A stretch of DNA of 64,000 bases from Arctopsyche grandis (GCF_051622035.1 NC_135356.1:3930577-3994576), one strand, 5' to 3'. Counted from the first letter of the stretch, positions 35,307 to 46,960 are shown. Numbers and translations: made by a program. Notes: generated from the letters alone by a model not told the origin.

Positions 35307-36003
35307 TAAGCAATCTAGTAATATAAACCCCTGTTATAATTCCAACTAACTTCCGTACTTTTTGCACAATTTTTTGTTACTTTTTTTGTAGTTTTTTTTT
35401 GTTATTAGCAAGTTTGAAATGCGACCTGTCGTGCGGATTGGCCGCGGACGCTACGCAAACCGGCGTAACTTTTAAACGTCAATTTCAAATATGTAATATT
35501 CAAATAAGAAATAATACGATTCGATTGTTTTGAAACTTTTTGCGCCTGAGAGTTATATGGGGCAACATGGCTACATGGCTACTTGTTTACTTTTTCTGTA
35601 AACTGCATATGTGCATACTGAGAAACGATTTAATAATTGTTGTCAACCGAGCGTGGTGTATGCTTCAGTGGTCAATCAACTGTGGTTCGCGAGCTCTAAT
35701 CGAAACTTTTTACATTCTCTGCATTTTTATTCTGAACCTTTTCGTCATTCAAAGTAAGCAATCTTATCGTCTGAAATTGTTTAATTAGTAGTGTTGTGCC
35801 CGATGGAATATCATCGCATGTAGGGCTGCCAAGTGTCACGGAAAAAAAAAAACAACATTCAAAAAAAAAATTATTTTTACAAATTTCTTTATAATTGTGC
35901 TGGTTATTATTAAAGTGAAATAAGTCATTTAAGGTAATACCATTATTTTACAAGTTTATCGTAAAATTCCCTCAGTACAGGAAAGATTATATATACATAT
36001 AAG
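35307..36003. other. Gene-free stretch, candidate intron
   Basis: No coding region recognised. If the promoter at 35226 serves the gene at 39408, this is the start of its first intron. The AT content rises quickly after 35900. Confidence 0.35.
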
Positions 36004-36654
36004 CAGTGGTGTAGTGCTAAATAAAAAAGAACCAGGGCGGTATTTAATTTCTATGACCTCCCCCCTCTCTTTTTATCACTTAAAAATATGTATCCTAATA
36101 TTGGTAGTTCAAATATTTATAAAAAAAATCATTATGCTAATTAACAAATATTATTGTTGAAATTGTAATTTTTTTTTATATTTTCTAAGTATAATAATAA
36201 AAATAACTAATAGAAAAAAATATATAGAAAAGATTTTGGAAAAGAAGAATTACAAAAATCTTCAAGTTTAAAAAAAGACTTCCAGCTTGTTTTTAAAAAT
36301 ATTATGGTTTTCGGAATTTACTACATTTTTGAGAAGATTATTTCAAACTTTAACCCCCTGTTTGAAAAGAAAGAATCTCTTATCAATTTATTCGATTTTT
36401 CTTTTTAGAGTCTGAGAGTGTGACCTCTAAGATGAGTGTTTTCACTGAACGTAATAAATTTGGACATAATACGATTACAATGATGATTATTTATTATTTT
36501 AAAGACTTCGATTAAGTGGCTTCTTATTCTTCTCATCTCAAGTGTTATTAATATTAGCCAAAGTATTTTTTTAATTTTACTCATAAAACAATTTTCATAT
36601 CAATCAAAGTGCCAGGGCGGTGACCTGCCCCACCTGGCCCGACTACACCACTGC
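36004..36654 (-). mobile_element. hAT-like element carrying a LINE fragment, short copy
   Basis: The ends CAGTGGTGTAGTGC and CGACTACACCACTG are inverted. The 8-mer CATATAAG lies directly outside both (35996-36003 and 36655-36662), a perfect hAT-type TSD. On the minus strand the interior encodes the extreme C-terminus of a LINE reverse transcriptase (LEMRRIRSHLIEVFKI) and its 3' region. The same ends and junctions occur in the 1.57-kb copy at 58260, in opposite orientation. Confidence 0.85.
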
Positions 36655-36662
36655 ATATAAGG

Positions 36663-37489
36663 CTAAGAATCATTTTTATGTAGTATCAAAATAATTTTTA
36701 AAATAAATTTATGCAAAAGTCCAACTATCTCAAAAGAAATATTGTATGACTTGTTCCACTTTCATAATAACCGGCACATACATACATGAAACATGAAAGG
36801 TGCGCTTAAAAATTAATTGTTGAATTTAATCATCTTCATTCTTATCATATCTGTTGCTATATTTATCTACACTGATAATTTGGTGCAAACGTTTCTTATT
36901 TTCTTTTATTTCCTTATAAAATATAAAATTCTAAAGATGAAATATTTTTGTAATTATGTACAATGCTTAAAATACCCTGGACAGTGGAAATTTTCATTCT
37001 TTAGTCCACTGTCCGCTGATCATGGAAAATATTCTTTCTACATTGGAATTTTGGCCAGATATTGCAAAAGCCTCTCCACTCGCGTCATATTTTGTGAGAG
37101 AAAATATAGCACTTCAAATTATTGTCAAAATTGAAAAAGAGGACATTTTGGATATCATATAAAAAAGATAAAGAACAAAGTAATTGTATTAAAAAAAATA
37201 ACACGTACTCTTAAAAAGAGACCTGTTGGCAACCCTAATCGCATGGGCTATGGCACTTGGTCGTATTTTTATTTCAAATAACTTTTAAATATATATAATT
37301 TAATATTTATACTTAATGGTTTAGTATGAAAAAAAAATGGTGAAAACTACCCATTTAATATTTAATTATATTTAGTTTTAATTTAGCCTAAGGTAGTGAT
37401 TCATTACATCTTTGTCTGTTAAGAGGAGTCTATATTAGATTTCACTAATAAATTACAATATGAAATAGAATAAAAATCCGTATCGGTCT
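36663..37489. other. Gene-free AT-rich stretch
   Basis: An open frame at 36817-37134 is AT-rich and shows no family character. I see no gene or clear repeat. Confidence 0.35.
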
Positions 37490-38030
37490 TCAGCGGCTTG
37501 GTACAGGTCTTTGGCGCTCATATCGGTCCACATGCGCAAAGACAACTTCTTCTTGCCAATCCATTTTCTACCTTATATTTTTCCCACGGTTATTAAATAG
37601 AGAAATTCGTATTTTGGACCCGTATCATGTGTCCGAGGTACTCCACCTTTCTCCGCTTGATGACAGAAACAAGTTCCCTGTCTCTCCCTATCATGCTGAG
37701 GACAGCTTCATTTGTGACTTTTTGATACATGAGATCTCCAGCATACGCCTGTAGACCCACATCTCAAAAGTTCCAATGCGGCTGATCATCCTGGTCTCCA
37801 GGGTCCACGTTTCGCATCCGTATACGCATCGCAATCGCGCATGAAGATTGAGATGCTTGTTTGTAAGCGCCACCTTAAGTTTGACGAGCGCTGTTCTAAC
37901 CATCTCGATGTGGTATCTCAAGTCTTCATCTGGGTTCATTTCTATTTTGAATGTATTCAAGTCAATATGATAATATAATACTATCATGTTTAAAATCTCC
38001 AATTCTATCGAATGTATTATAAATAAGTAC
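37490..38030 (-). pseudogene. RTE-type LINE reverse transcriptase, C-terminal fragment
   Basis: On the minus strand, codons for RYHIEMVRTALVKLK, then VYGCETWTLETRMISRIGTF and YRRMLEIS, belong to the post-catalytic region of RTE-like LINE reverse transcriptases (compare YGCETWTL at 56695 and 50774). Further on, with frameshifts, GRDRELVSVIKRRKVEYLGH is readable. A deletion near 37825 removes a short segment before YGCETW. No catalytic core remains. Confidence 0.7.
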
Positions 38031-38149
38031 ATGCTAATATATGTAATTCAAATCCACTGTCTGATCATCTATCTTTTAACATGTATGTTTAATTCATATT
38101 TTGTTTGTTTGGAAAATACTCGATGGATGTAAAAATATGTAAAATTTAC

Positions 38150-38482
38150 GGGTCACTCCGGTTCACCGACTCGATATTTTTCGAGATTCGTTTTCTCGAT
38201 TTTTTCGTCGAGTTTGCATACATAAATACATACGAAAATGTTTTAAATGTTGAAATACTCATTTTAAATTAACTATTTCTCATTTTAATTTAAATAAACA
38301 TTAACTATTAAAAAAATATAGTAAGAATTGATTTTTAAACGTTTTTTTTTTAAATTTTAAAGGTGTGTTAATAACTCAATAATCTCTGAATGATCACAAT
38401 ATGAATGTCTCATATATTTAAGATATTACATACATGTATACAAAAGTCGAGAAAACGAGTGTCGAGAAGTGGGTAGAACCTA
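38150..38482. repeat. Inverted-repeat MITE
   Basis: GGTTCACCGACTCGATATTT at the left faces GTGTCGAGAAGTGGGTAGAA at the right, and both contain CGAGAAAACGA-type words in opposite sense. Arms are about 50-60 bp and imperfect, with an AT-rich centre. TSD not resolved. Confidence 0.45.
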
Positions 38483-39086
38483 TAATATACAGATGAATGT
38501 TTCAATTTATGTAGAACTATCAAATTTAATTTGATATCTAACAGTACCTACATACATATGTTTGTATGTAGATTGCTAGAATTCCATAAAAAAATAATTA
38601 GTTATATTAGTTGTATGCATGTATGTATGTATATGTAGTACTGATTATACCGGTGTTGGGTCTCGGAGAAGTGTATTAGTTTTTTTGTTAAATGGGCTAC
38701 TATTATTCATATGGGAAAGTGATACAAACCCTGATTGAGATTTCTTCATGATGGATAAGTCGGTGATTACAAATATCTAATGTGAATTTCGTTTGTTAGG
38801 ACTATGATCCTCTTGGACAAGCAATGTTTTATTGGAAATATAATTGAAACCAATGTGACTGTTGAGTGTTTATTGAATTGCAGTGAATAGCCGTATGTAT
38901 TGTACATATGCATGTATTGTACATATGTAGATGTCAAACTGGAACGTACAATTGGCCTTGTGTGCAAACTCCAAGCCATTAAATTACATACATATCTTAT
39001 ATTGCTTGTATAATATTTGACACACTACCGAGTTTAATTTTATTTTTTACCATTTGTGTCTAATAATTATTTTCTTACTTTTTCAG
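38483..39086. other. Gene-free stretch ending in a splice acceptor
   Basis: Microsatellite and AT-rich sequence. It ends with TTTTCTTACTTTTTCAG at 39070-39086, a strong pyrimidine tract and acceptor just before the next exon. Confidence 0.4.
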
Positions 39087-39407
39087 ATTCGAGTTGAAAT
39101 TGTGTGAACAATCTTATCAAGAACGTTCATTGGAAAAATCCGCATCACTACATACATATGTACATATTCATAATTGGAGTAAAGATAAAGGTGCTATTTA
39201 GTCTTAATCGACCGAGTAGGAATACGTACGGTATCATAAAAAAATAAAATTAGAGAAACTGTGTTATGAACCGAGACTATCTCCTCACAATGTTGATATT
39301 TTCGAGATAACAGTTTTGATTGCATATGAATGATATATTTTGTGAAAAAATGCCTGTTTTCTTGAATAAAAGAAATATTTGTCGTCTTTTATGATACGTT
39401 TACAATC

Positions 39408-41592
39408 ATGAATAACAAGTCGAATAAATTTAATAACCTGAAAAAATTATTCCCTACGCTTTTATCCCAGAGTAAATCCAAAAGAAAAATTGCCGAAAGT
39501 GAGGAAGCAGCCGGTAGGGATGCACAGGAATATGATTCTGACGGAAACAGATGTATATATTCCGGGGGCTATGACGATGCGAAAGGAAGCCTCGATAAGC
39601 AATTCAATTTAAAAAGGATAGTAAACATCAAGTCGAACAAACCGGACAGCTCTAGACTCAAGTCTAATCTTCAAAGTGGGATTAATTTTGATTCATTGCA
39701 TGCTAGGGACCTTGTAACGGAGACAAATTTTGATATATGTAAGAACTTGTCTGATGGCAATTTTTCAGAGAAAAACAATCCCGAAAAAAGCACTAGTTCT
39801 TCGAGTAGCACGTTAGTATCGGAAACGGACCAGGATAAAAACTTCAAGAGAAAAAATGATACACCGAGCAAATTTGTCAGGAAAGGCTCTTTCAATGAAA
39901 CTTCCCTACGGAGTGGTCCATCGTCCCTGCCGACTGAAAAGCTGAACGTGTATCATGGCGACTCAACCTTCAAAAGCGGAAGAATGTCTGCTCCAATCAT
40001 CTATCAAAGGAAGGAACTCGAGGTCAAGGAGCATGTATCTCCCGTCAACTATCGTAGAAAGAAACTATTGTCACCGAAAGCCATACGACCACTCCAATCT
40101 AGCAATGAGGGTGGTTTTATTGAAAATATCAAGACCCAAAAAGAGGTAACATACAAAGAAAGCAGTAACACATTTGTACCCGTCAGTTCCGTGGAAATAA
40201 CGGTAGCTTTGAGTCCCCAACCGACACACTTTAAGAAGAAAGTCAACAACCAATCGCCGCTATCGAATGTCACCACAATTCATTATCCGATCGTGTTAAA
40301 TCCCATATCTTCAAAATACAAAGAAAATTTACCCCCGAATATAATCGATAACGTCCAGAGCTCGCCTATTTACGACAACATGAGTCAACTATCCGTCGCA
40401 TGCTTGGAAGACGATTCCGTCAATAAATCCAAAGAAATCCCCAATGTGAAGATTCGAGCCACGTCCACTCCCATATCCTCGAACGCGAGCAGAAGCAAAG
40501 CCGAATGGCAAACTCCGGTCACATTGGCCGGCAATCGGAATAGCAACTTTGGCACACTGCAGAAACTGCGCAACCTTCAAAACGTAGAAGCCTTCTACTG
40601 GCAGCAAATCAAAAAGATCAAACAGAAACAAGACAACGAACTGCTGAAGCAAACCATGTCAGCCAACAATCTTGCCCAGATGGAATTGAAAAACTTACCG
40701 ACTTTACCGAACCGCTCACAGCCCAGGTTCGATCAGCTCCGATGCAGAAGCGTAAGCCCTGCTTTCGCCCGAGCCTCGGAATATAACGTCGTCTCATCAC
40801 AACAACTGACTCCGACAAACATCAACATATACAGAACCAACCGGTCAGTGAACAAATACGTATTACAACCCAGCAATCCTAACTTCGTCCGAGGTTCACA
40901 ATACAGAAACACCATCGGTTCCACCGACACGATATCGTTGAACAGGAACTCCAAACAGGAATATTCAGCGAATAGCGAAACCAAGTTTGGCACACTTGGA
41001 ATGAAAACAGGCACTCAATACCAAAATGCGAGACTCGTTGATCCAATCAGGTCGAAGAATTGCGAACGTCCACCGATCTTCAAACGGGGAAGTTTATCGG
41101 GTGACGGAATTTTAAACGCTTCGTTGAAAGAGAAGAGGGTTAGCTTTTCGAAACTGGACAAGGTCGAACCGGAGGCAGAGTGTCCCGTTGACATGGAAAT
41201 GTTTTTCCCGAGCTCGTTGATGGAGGAGCCTCAGATCGTCAGCAGACCACAACAGCAGCAGCCGCCAGAAAATGTGTACGGTGAGATACGGAAACCGTTC
41301 AATCCGTATGGTTACATTCAGACTGGGTTACCGAGGAGTGATCCGTCAAAATGTGTCGTGCAGCCCAACAGAAGCCTGAACGTCGGTGGCAAGATACCGA
41401 TGCATCGTTACGGCTATCCGACGGCCAGTGCAGCTCGGGTCAGGACTTCCGTCAGGCCCTACGGGCTCCAGACAAGTGAGGATGCAAACGTCGGCAGGTC
41501 TGGAGTGGGATCCGAGTCGGAGAGTGGATCGGAGGCTGGAGAGGTGCGCCGGATAATGCTCGGCAGCAGTGCTGACTCCAATCGAATGTCTA
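39408..41592 (+). CDS. Large coding exon of an unrecognised disordered protein
   Basis: The exon probably runs 39087-41592. An in-frame TGA at 39363 precedes the ATG at 39408, supporting this start, though short upstream ATGs exist. It encodes 728 residues plus one base; a donor A|GTAAGTG at 41593 comes just before the in-frame stop at 41598, so translation probably continues in a later exon. The protein is basic, Ser/Asn/Lys-rich and largely disordered. One likely helix spans about residues 383-425, with VEAFYWQQIKKIKQKQDNEL. A Gln/Pro run lies near 613-620, YGEIRKPFNPYGYIQTG follows, and an acidic SESESGSEAGE segment lies near 704-714. No signal peptide or membrane segment is seen. I do not recognise the family; a cytoskeletal or scaffold role is possible but unsupported. 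Confidence 0.85.
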
Positions 41593-41600
41593 GTAAGTGA

Positions 41601-43502
41601 TATACATATGTAGTATTTGCAATTTATTTATTTTTGTATTATATTAAGTGGAGTTTGGATAGCAATCACATTACGTATGAGCCGTTATATTTGAAAGTGG
41701 CAAAAGTCCACTCTTCTTCATTTCGAGAAATATTTCACAAAACATTCAATATTTTAAAATACTGGTCATATCGAAATAAATTAAGTCAAACAGAAATAGT
41801 GTTTTTAAAACTGAAAATAGGACTAAGGCAACTTTCAAATATGTACGTGCCGCAGGAAATTTATTTGGTTAGTCTGATTTCTTGCAGACACCATTTTTAA
41901 GGGTCCTTTTCGATCTCTACTTATTAAATATGTATGTATGTATGTTTTTAGGGTGTATTCATACAATTCAGAGGACATATTAGCATATAATATTACATAC
42001 AATATGTATTATACAACTTAGTTACATATTATACATTTCAATAAGCCAGCTTTCGAAGATTTTCTTTTGTTTTTAGGGAAAATTAGATAAATCATCACTA
42101 TTTAATCTTTTATGGGAGTTAGAAATTTATTTTTCTGATCATTCCAAATATATTATTGTGGATTTATTTAGTTTGACATTTGTGTCACCTCCGCCGAACT
42201 AATATTGTATGTACTTGAAAACTTGGATTTCCAATGATTATTAAAGTTTGAATTTATTATGATATTATAATAATAAATAAATCGTATTTAACAATACATA
42301 TCTCATCACTAAGTTATCCTTGAAATTTTAATTTATTTGAATGATAATTTAAAATGACAAACACTATCTAGCTTTTTTTCGTTTTATAAAATTGTACATT
42401 TTTTACATGGAACCGAATCTGGCTGAGTTAAAACCACAAATATGAATAGATGTAGTGAAATGGTTCTTTTTTTATGTATGTAGGTTCCAATCTGGTTTGC
42501 GTCTTTGCTAACATCGAGTCTGATTGGATTCGAAATAGATTTTATTATGAATATATATTACATTTCAACCTTTTCTTTTTTTTAAATATATTTCACTTCT
42601 GGAACATGATTACATACACATGTATAATTTGCCTTTGAAATAAACAAGACATCTATGTGTACTTATATAAATAAAATAAAAATTACGGAAATCAAAACAA
42701 GACATCTTAAGATGGAAATCGAAATATTTTCGATTACATGTACATAATTTGTAGACTTCGGCCACCAGCTCACCAGGTTATCCATCGTCAGGAATGCGTT
42801 CTCTTTATTTTCATTTTGCAATTTCAAATATGCACAATACATTATTTTTATTCTGATTTTCTGATTTATTACTGTAATCTTGAGAATTTCATATGATGTA
42901 TGTATGTACATATGTATGCATGTACATGCATACATATGTAGGTATGTATGTTCATAGATCACTTTAATATTATCTTATCGTAAGTATGGGTAGATAGACA
43001 TGTACATATAGTATTATACTACTTTGTAATATCTATTCGTTTTGAACGCGAATTGACATAGTCGACCTCTATGCGAAAATAGACCAACCTCGATGAATTG
43101 CATTAGTTTATAGAAGTTTCGACTGAATAAATTCCATTTTGAATCTATTATGTAAATTCCTAAGGAGATGAGAGACAATGTACATATTAAACGATTGCCT
43201 TTTTAACATATTCAATTGCTTATCTGCTAATGCACATGTAATATATGTATGCACATACATACATACATATGTGTGATCAATTATCTTCAGAAGTGGGAAG
43301 TTATTTCTTATTTTTCGTTTGTAGTCTCAGCCCGCATTTTTTTACTTGATTGGAGGGGTGCGAGAGGGGTGGCTCTAGTCTCCCTCGCCGCTTAGAACTG
43401 GTTTATAACCATTCAGATTTTTGTAATGTAATAGCTGGAAATAGATAGAAAATAACTATGTATATAATATTATTACAATATATTTCAATTTAATAATTAC
43501 TG
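41601..43502. other. Gene-free stretch downstream of the large exon
   Basis: Probably intronic or intergenic. No further coding exon of the 39408 gene could be recognised. TATG/TACA microsatellites lie at 41930-41945 and 42896-42950. The rest is AT-rich. Confidence 0.4.
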
Positions 43503-43654
43503 TAAAGGTCTGACCGCACTTTGCGTCTGCGACACGAACGGTAGCGTGCGCCCAAATATTGTTTGTATGAAATTGTATGATATACTAGCTGTATTACCCG
43601 GCTTCGCTCAGTGTTTATAATATAAACCGCTTAAACATGACTAAGCTAATTTAA

Positions 43655-43806
43655 TTAAAAAAAAAAAAAAATTAAAAAAAAATTTAAAAATTAAAAAAAA
43701 AAATAAAAAAAAAATAAAAAAAAAAAAATTAAAAAAAAAATAAAAAAAAAATAAAAAAAAAATTAAAAAAAAAATTTTTAAAAAATCAAAAAAAAAAAAA
43801 TCAAAA
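43655..43806. repeat. A-rich simple repeat inside Helitron A
   Basis: About 150 bases of A runs punctuated by T. The counterpart in element B is the T-rich stretch at 46963-47040. Confidence 0.9.
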
Positions 43807-43815
43807 TTTTTTTTT

Positions 43816-44650
43816 GCCTTCTAGGGCTTCGCCCTCGGCGCCCCCCTGAGCCTTTGCCTTCTAGGGCTTCGCCCCTCCACGCCCCATGAGCAATTGCCGT
43901 TTAGGGCTTCGCCCCCCTTAGTTAATGCCTTTTAGGGCTTCGCCCCTCCGCACCCCCATGATTAAATGCCGTCTAGGGCTTCGCCCCCCTTAGTTAATGC
44001 CTTTTAGGGCTTCGCCCCCCGCGCCCCCAAGATTAATTGCCGTTTAGGGCTTCGCCCCCCTTAGTTAATGCCTTTTAGGGCTTCGCCCCTCCGCGCCCCC
44101 ATGATTAAATGCCGTCTAAGGCTTCGCTCCCATGATCAGTTGCCTTTTAGGGCTTCGCCCCCCACGCCCCCAAGATTAATTGCCGTTTAGGGCTTCGCCC
44201 CCCTTAGTTAATGCCTTTTAGGGCTTCGCCCCTCCGCGCCCCCATGATTAAATGCCGTCTAAGGCTTCGCCCCCATGATCAGTTGCCTTTTAGGGCTTCG
44301 CCCCCCGCGCCCCCAAGATTAATTGCCGTTTAGGGCTTCGCCCCCCTTAGTTAATGCCTTTTAGGGCTTCGCCCCTCCGCGCCCCCATGATTAAATGCCG
44401 TCTAAGGCTTCGCCCCCATGATCAGTTGCCTTTTAGGGCTTCGCCCCCCGCGCCCCCAAGATTAATTGCCGTTTAGGGCTTCGCCCCCCTTAGTTAATGC
44501 CTTTTAGGGCTTCGCCCCTCCGCGCCCCCATGATTAAATGCCGTCTAAGGCTTCGCCCCCATGATCAGTTGCCTTTTAGGGCTTCGCCCCTCCGCGCCCC
44601 CATGATTAATTGCCGTCTAGGGCTTCGCCCCCCTTAGTTAATGCCTATTA
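43816..44650. repeat. 143-bp higher-order hairpin array
   Basis: The basic motif is GGGCTTCGCCC, a short self-complementary hairpin, preceded by TGCC(G/T)TTTA or TGCCGTCTA. Motifs come in sets: TGCCGTCT occurs at 44110, 44253, 44396 and 44539, exactly 143 bp apart, and within each set the spacers (TTAGTTAA, CATGATTAAA, CATGATCAG, AAGATTAAT) keep order. It is a tandem higher-order repeat, not coding. Confidence 0.9.
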
Positions 44651-45040
44651 GGGCTTGCGCCCCATGAGGCTGGGCCCCCCGGGCCCCCTTCGGGGCCCCA
44701 CGGGGCTGCGCCCCTTGTGGCGCCCCCTTTTGAGCCCCATGGGGCTGCGCCCCATGAGGCTGGGCCCCCCGGGCCCCCTTCGGGGCCCCACGGGGCTGCG
44801 CCCCTTGTGGCGCCCCCTTTTGAGCCCCATGGGGCTGCGCCCCATGAGGCTGGGCCCCCCGCGCCCCCTTCGGGGCTTCACGGGGCTGCGCCCCTTGTGG
44901 CACCCCCTTTTGAGCCCCATGGGGCTGCGCCCCATGAGGCTGGGCCCCCCGGGCCCCCTTCGGGGCCCCACGGGGCTGCGCCCCTTGTGGCGCCCCCTTT
45001 TGAGCCCCACGGGGCTGCGCCCCTTGTGGCGCCCCTGGCG
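44651..45040. repeat. 90-bp GC-rich tandem repeat
   Basis: About four units of 90 bp, each with CATGAGGCTGGGCCCCCCG, TTCGGGGCCCCACGGGGC and CTTGTGGCGCCCCC. Composition is very GC-rich in an AT-rich region. Period 90 is a multiple of three, so all frames stay open; these frames are artefacts. Confidence 0.9.
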
Positions 45041-45282
45041 GGGCCCCATGAAACTACTCGCTTTGCGCCCCCGCGGGGGTGAATCCATTGAAACGAAAAA
45101 AACAAATCGGCGCCCATGGATCGAAAAAAAAAAAATCGAATCACGTGTTCGATGACGTCACCGATCTACGGACGACGACGACGACGACGACGAAAACGAC
45201 GAAAACGACGAAAACGACGAAAACGACGAAGACCAAGGATATTTACATACATACAAAGTCTCTTTCCAAATTATAGATTAGA

Positions 45283-45452
45283 TAATGCACTACGCGTCAC
45301 GCGACAGAGTTGCCTTTTGTATCAACTTTGCCGTGTTGTGTCGTGCTGCAGCAGTCGACGGCCGTATAGTGCGGTCAGACCTTAAGTTTTGCTGTCCATA
45401 ACATGACGTTGACAATTACTTTTATCGTCTAAAACATATAAATTTCCATTAA
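45283..45452. other. Spacer between the two Helitron-like elements
   Basis: The 170 bp include the right part of the Harbinger-type MITE (to 45382), its TAA duplication, and 67 bp of AT-rich host sequence. It forms the loop of the inverted Helitron pair. Confidence 0.7.
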
Positions 45453-45639
45453 TCTAATATATAATTTGGAAAGAGACTTTGTATGTATGTATGTATGTAT
45501 GTAAATATGTATCCGTCGTCGTCCGTAGATCGGTGACGTTATCGAACACGTGATTCGATTTTTTTTTTTTCGATCCATAGGCGCCGATTTGTTTTTTTCG
45601 ATTCAATGGATTCCCCCCGCGGGGTCGCAAGGCGAGTAG

Positions 45640-46400
45640 TTTCATGGGGCCCCGCTAGGGGCGCCACAAGGGCCGCAGCCTTATGGGGCCCCGAAGGGGA
45701 CGCAGGGGGGTGCAGCCTCATGGGGCGCAGATTTATGGGGCGCAGCCTTATCGGGCGCAGCCTTATGGGGCGCAGCCTTATGGGGTGCAGCCTTATGGGG
45801 CGCTGCCTTATGGGGCGCAGCCTTATGGGAAGCCGCCTTATGGGGCGCCGCCTTATGGAGCTCAGCCGCATGGGGCCCCGAAGGGGGCGCAAGGGGGCGC
45901 AGCCTCATGGGGCGCAGCCTTATGGGGCGCAGTCTTATGGGGCGCAGCCTTATGGGGCGCTGCCTTATGGGGCGCAGCCTTATGGCGCGCCGCCTTATGG
46001 GGCGCCGCCTGATGGAGCTCAGCCGCATGGGGCCCCGCAGGGGGCGCAGGGGGGCGCAGCCTTATCGGGCGCAGTCTTACGGGGCCCCGAAGGGGGCGCA
46101 AGGGGGCGCAACCTCATGGGGCGCAGGGGGGCGCAGCTTTATGGGGCGCAGCCTTATGGGGCGCAGCCTTATGGGGCGCTGCCTTATGGGGCGCTGCCTT
46201 ATGGGGCGCAGCCTTATGGGGAGCCGCCTTATGGAGCTCAGCCGCATGGGCCCCCAAGGGGGCAAAGGGGGGCGCAGCTTTATGGGGCGCGGCTTTATGG
46301 GGCGCAGCCTTATCGGGCGCAGTCTTATGGGGCGCAGCCTCATGGGGCGCAGCCCCATGGGGCCCCGAAGGGGGCGCAAGGGGGCGCAGCCTTATGGGGC
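45640..46400. repeat. 15-bp GC-rich tandem repeats in Helitron B
   Basis: Dozens of copies of GGGGCGCAGCCTTAT with variants, interrupted by GGGGCCCCGAAGGGGGCGCA. The period is a multiple of three, so several frames on both strands stay open (PYGAQPYGAQ-type or RPIRLRPIRL-type peptides); these are not genes. Confidence 0.9.
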
Positions 46401-46960
46401 GAAGCCCTACACGGCAACTGATCATGGGGGCGAAGCCCTAGACGGCATTTAATCATGGGGGCGCGGAGGGGCGAAGCCCTAAAAGGCATTAACTTAGGGG
46501 GGCGAAGCCCTAGACGGCAATTTATCATGGGAGCGCGGAGGGGCGAAGCCCTAAAAGGCATTAACTAAGGGGGGCGTAGCCCTAGACGGCAATTAATCAT
46601 GGGGACGCGGAGGGGCGAAGCCCTAAAAGGCAACTGATCATGGGGGCGAAGCCCTAGACGGCATTTAATCATCGGGGCGCGGAGGGGCGAAGCCCTAAAA
46701 GGCATTAATTAAGGGGGGCGAAGCCCTAGACGGCATTTGATCATGGGGCCGCGGAGGGGCGAAGCCCTAAAAGGCAACTGATCATGGGGGCGAAGCCCTA
46801 GATGGCATTTAATCATGAGGGCGTGGAGGGGCGAAGCCCTAAAAGGCATCAGCTAAGGGGGGCGAAGCCCTAAACGGCAATAGCTCATGGGGGCGTGGAG
46901 GGGCGAAGCCCTAATAGGCAAATGCTGAGGGGGGCGCCGAGGGCGAAGCCCTAGAAGGCA
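46400..46960. repeat. GGCGAAGCCCTA array in Helitron B
   Basis: Complement of the array type at 43816: units such as GGGGCGAAGCCCTAAAAGGC and GGCGAAGCCCTAGACGGCA, separated by TTAACTAAGG, TTTAATCATGG and AACTGATCATGG. Its order is less regular than in element A, which suggests separate expansion. Confidence 0.85.

Larger units (their letters stand above)
43585..45282 (-). mobile_element. Helitron-like element A
   Basis: On the minus strand the element starts TCTAATCTATAATTTGGAAA after an A and ends GGGTAATACAGCTAG before a T. It has no TSD. Order from its 5' end: GACTTTG and TATG repeats, a (CGT)n run, a 90-bp GC-rich repeat block, a 143-bp higher-order array, an A/T-rich tract, then CATGTTTAAGCGGTTTATAT and the CTAG end. 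It encodes no Rep/helicase. It is inserted in the Harbinger-type element. Confidence 0.75.
43506..45382. mobile_element. Harbinger-type MITE split by a Helitron-like element
   Basis: AGGTCTGACCGCACT at 43506 and its exact complement AGTGCGGTCAGACCT ending at 45382 are the ends. TAA lies outside both (43503-43505 and 45383-45385), the PIF/Harbinger target. Removing the inserted element (43585-45282) leaves about 179 bp without coding capacity. Confidence 0.8.

Noticed and set aside
35071-35349. 92-codon frame across the candidate promoter
   Set aside because: It crosses the Inr/DPE and the splice donor; CpG-rich untranslated sequence explains its openness better.
43816-44650. CRISPR-like array of repeats and spacers
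   Set aside because: The spacers themselves repeat in a fixed order (143-bp period), the organism is eukaryotic, and there are no cas genes.
44634-46561. Long Gly/Pro/Arg-rich open frames on both strands
   Set aside because: Produced by tandem repeats with periods divisible by three inside Helitron-like elements; open in several frames at once.
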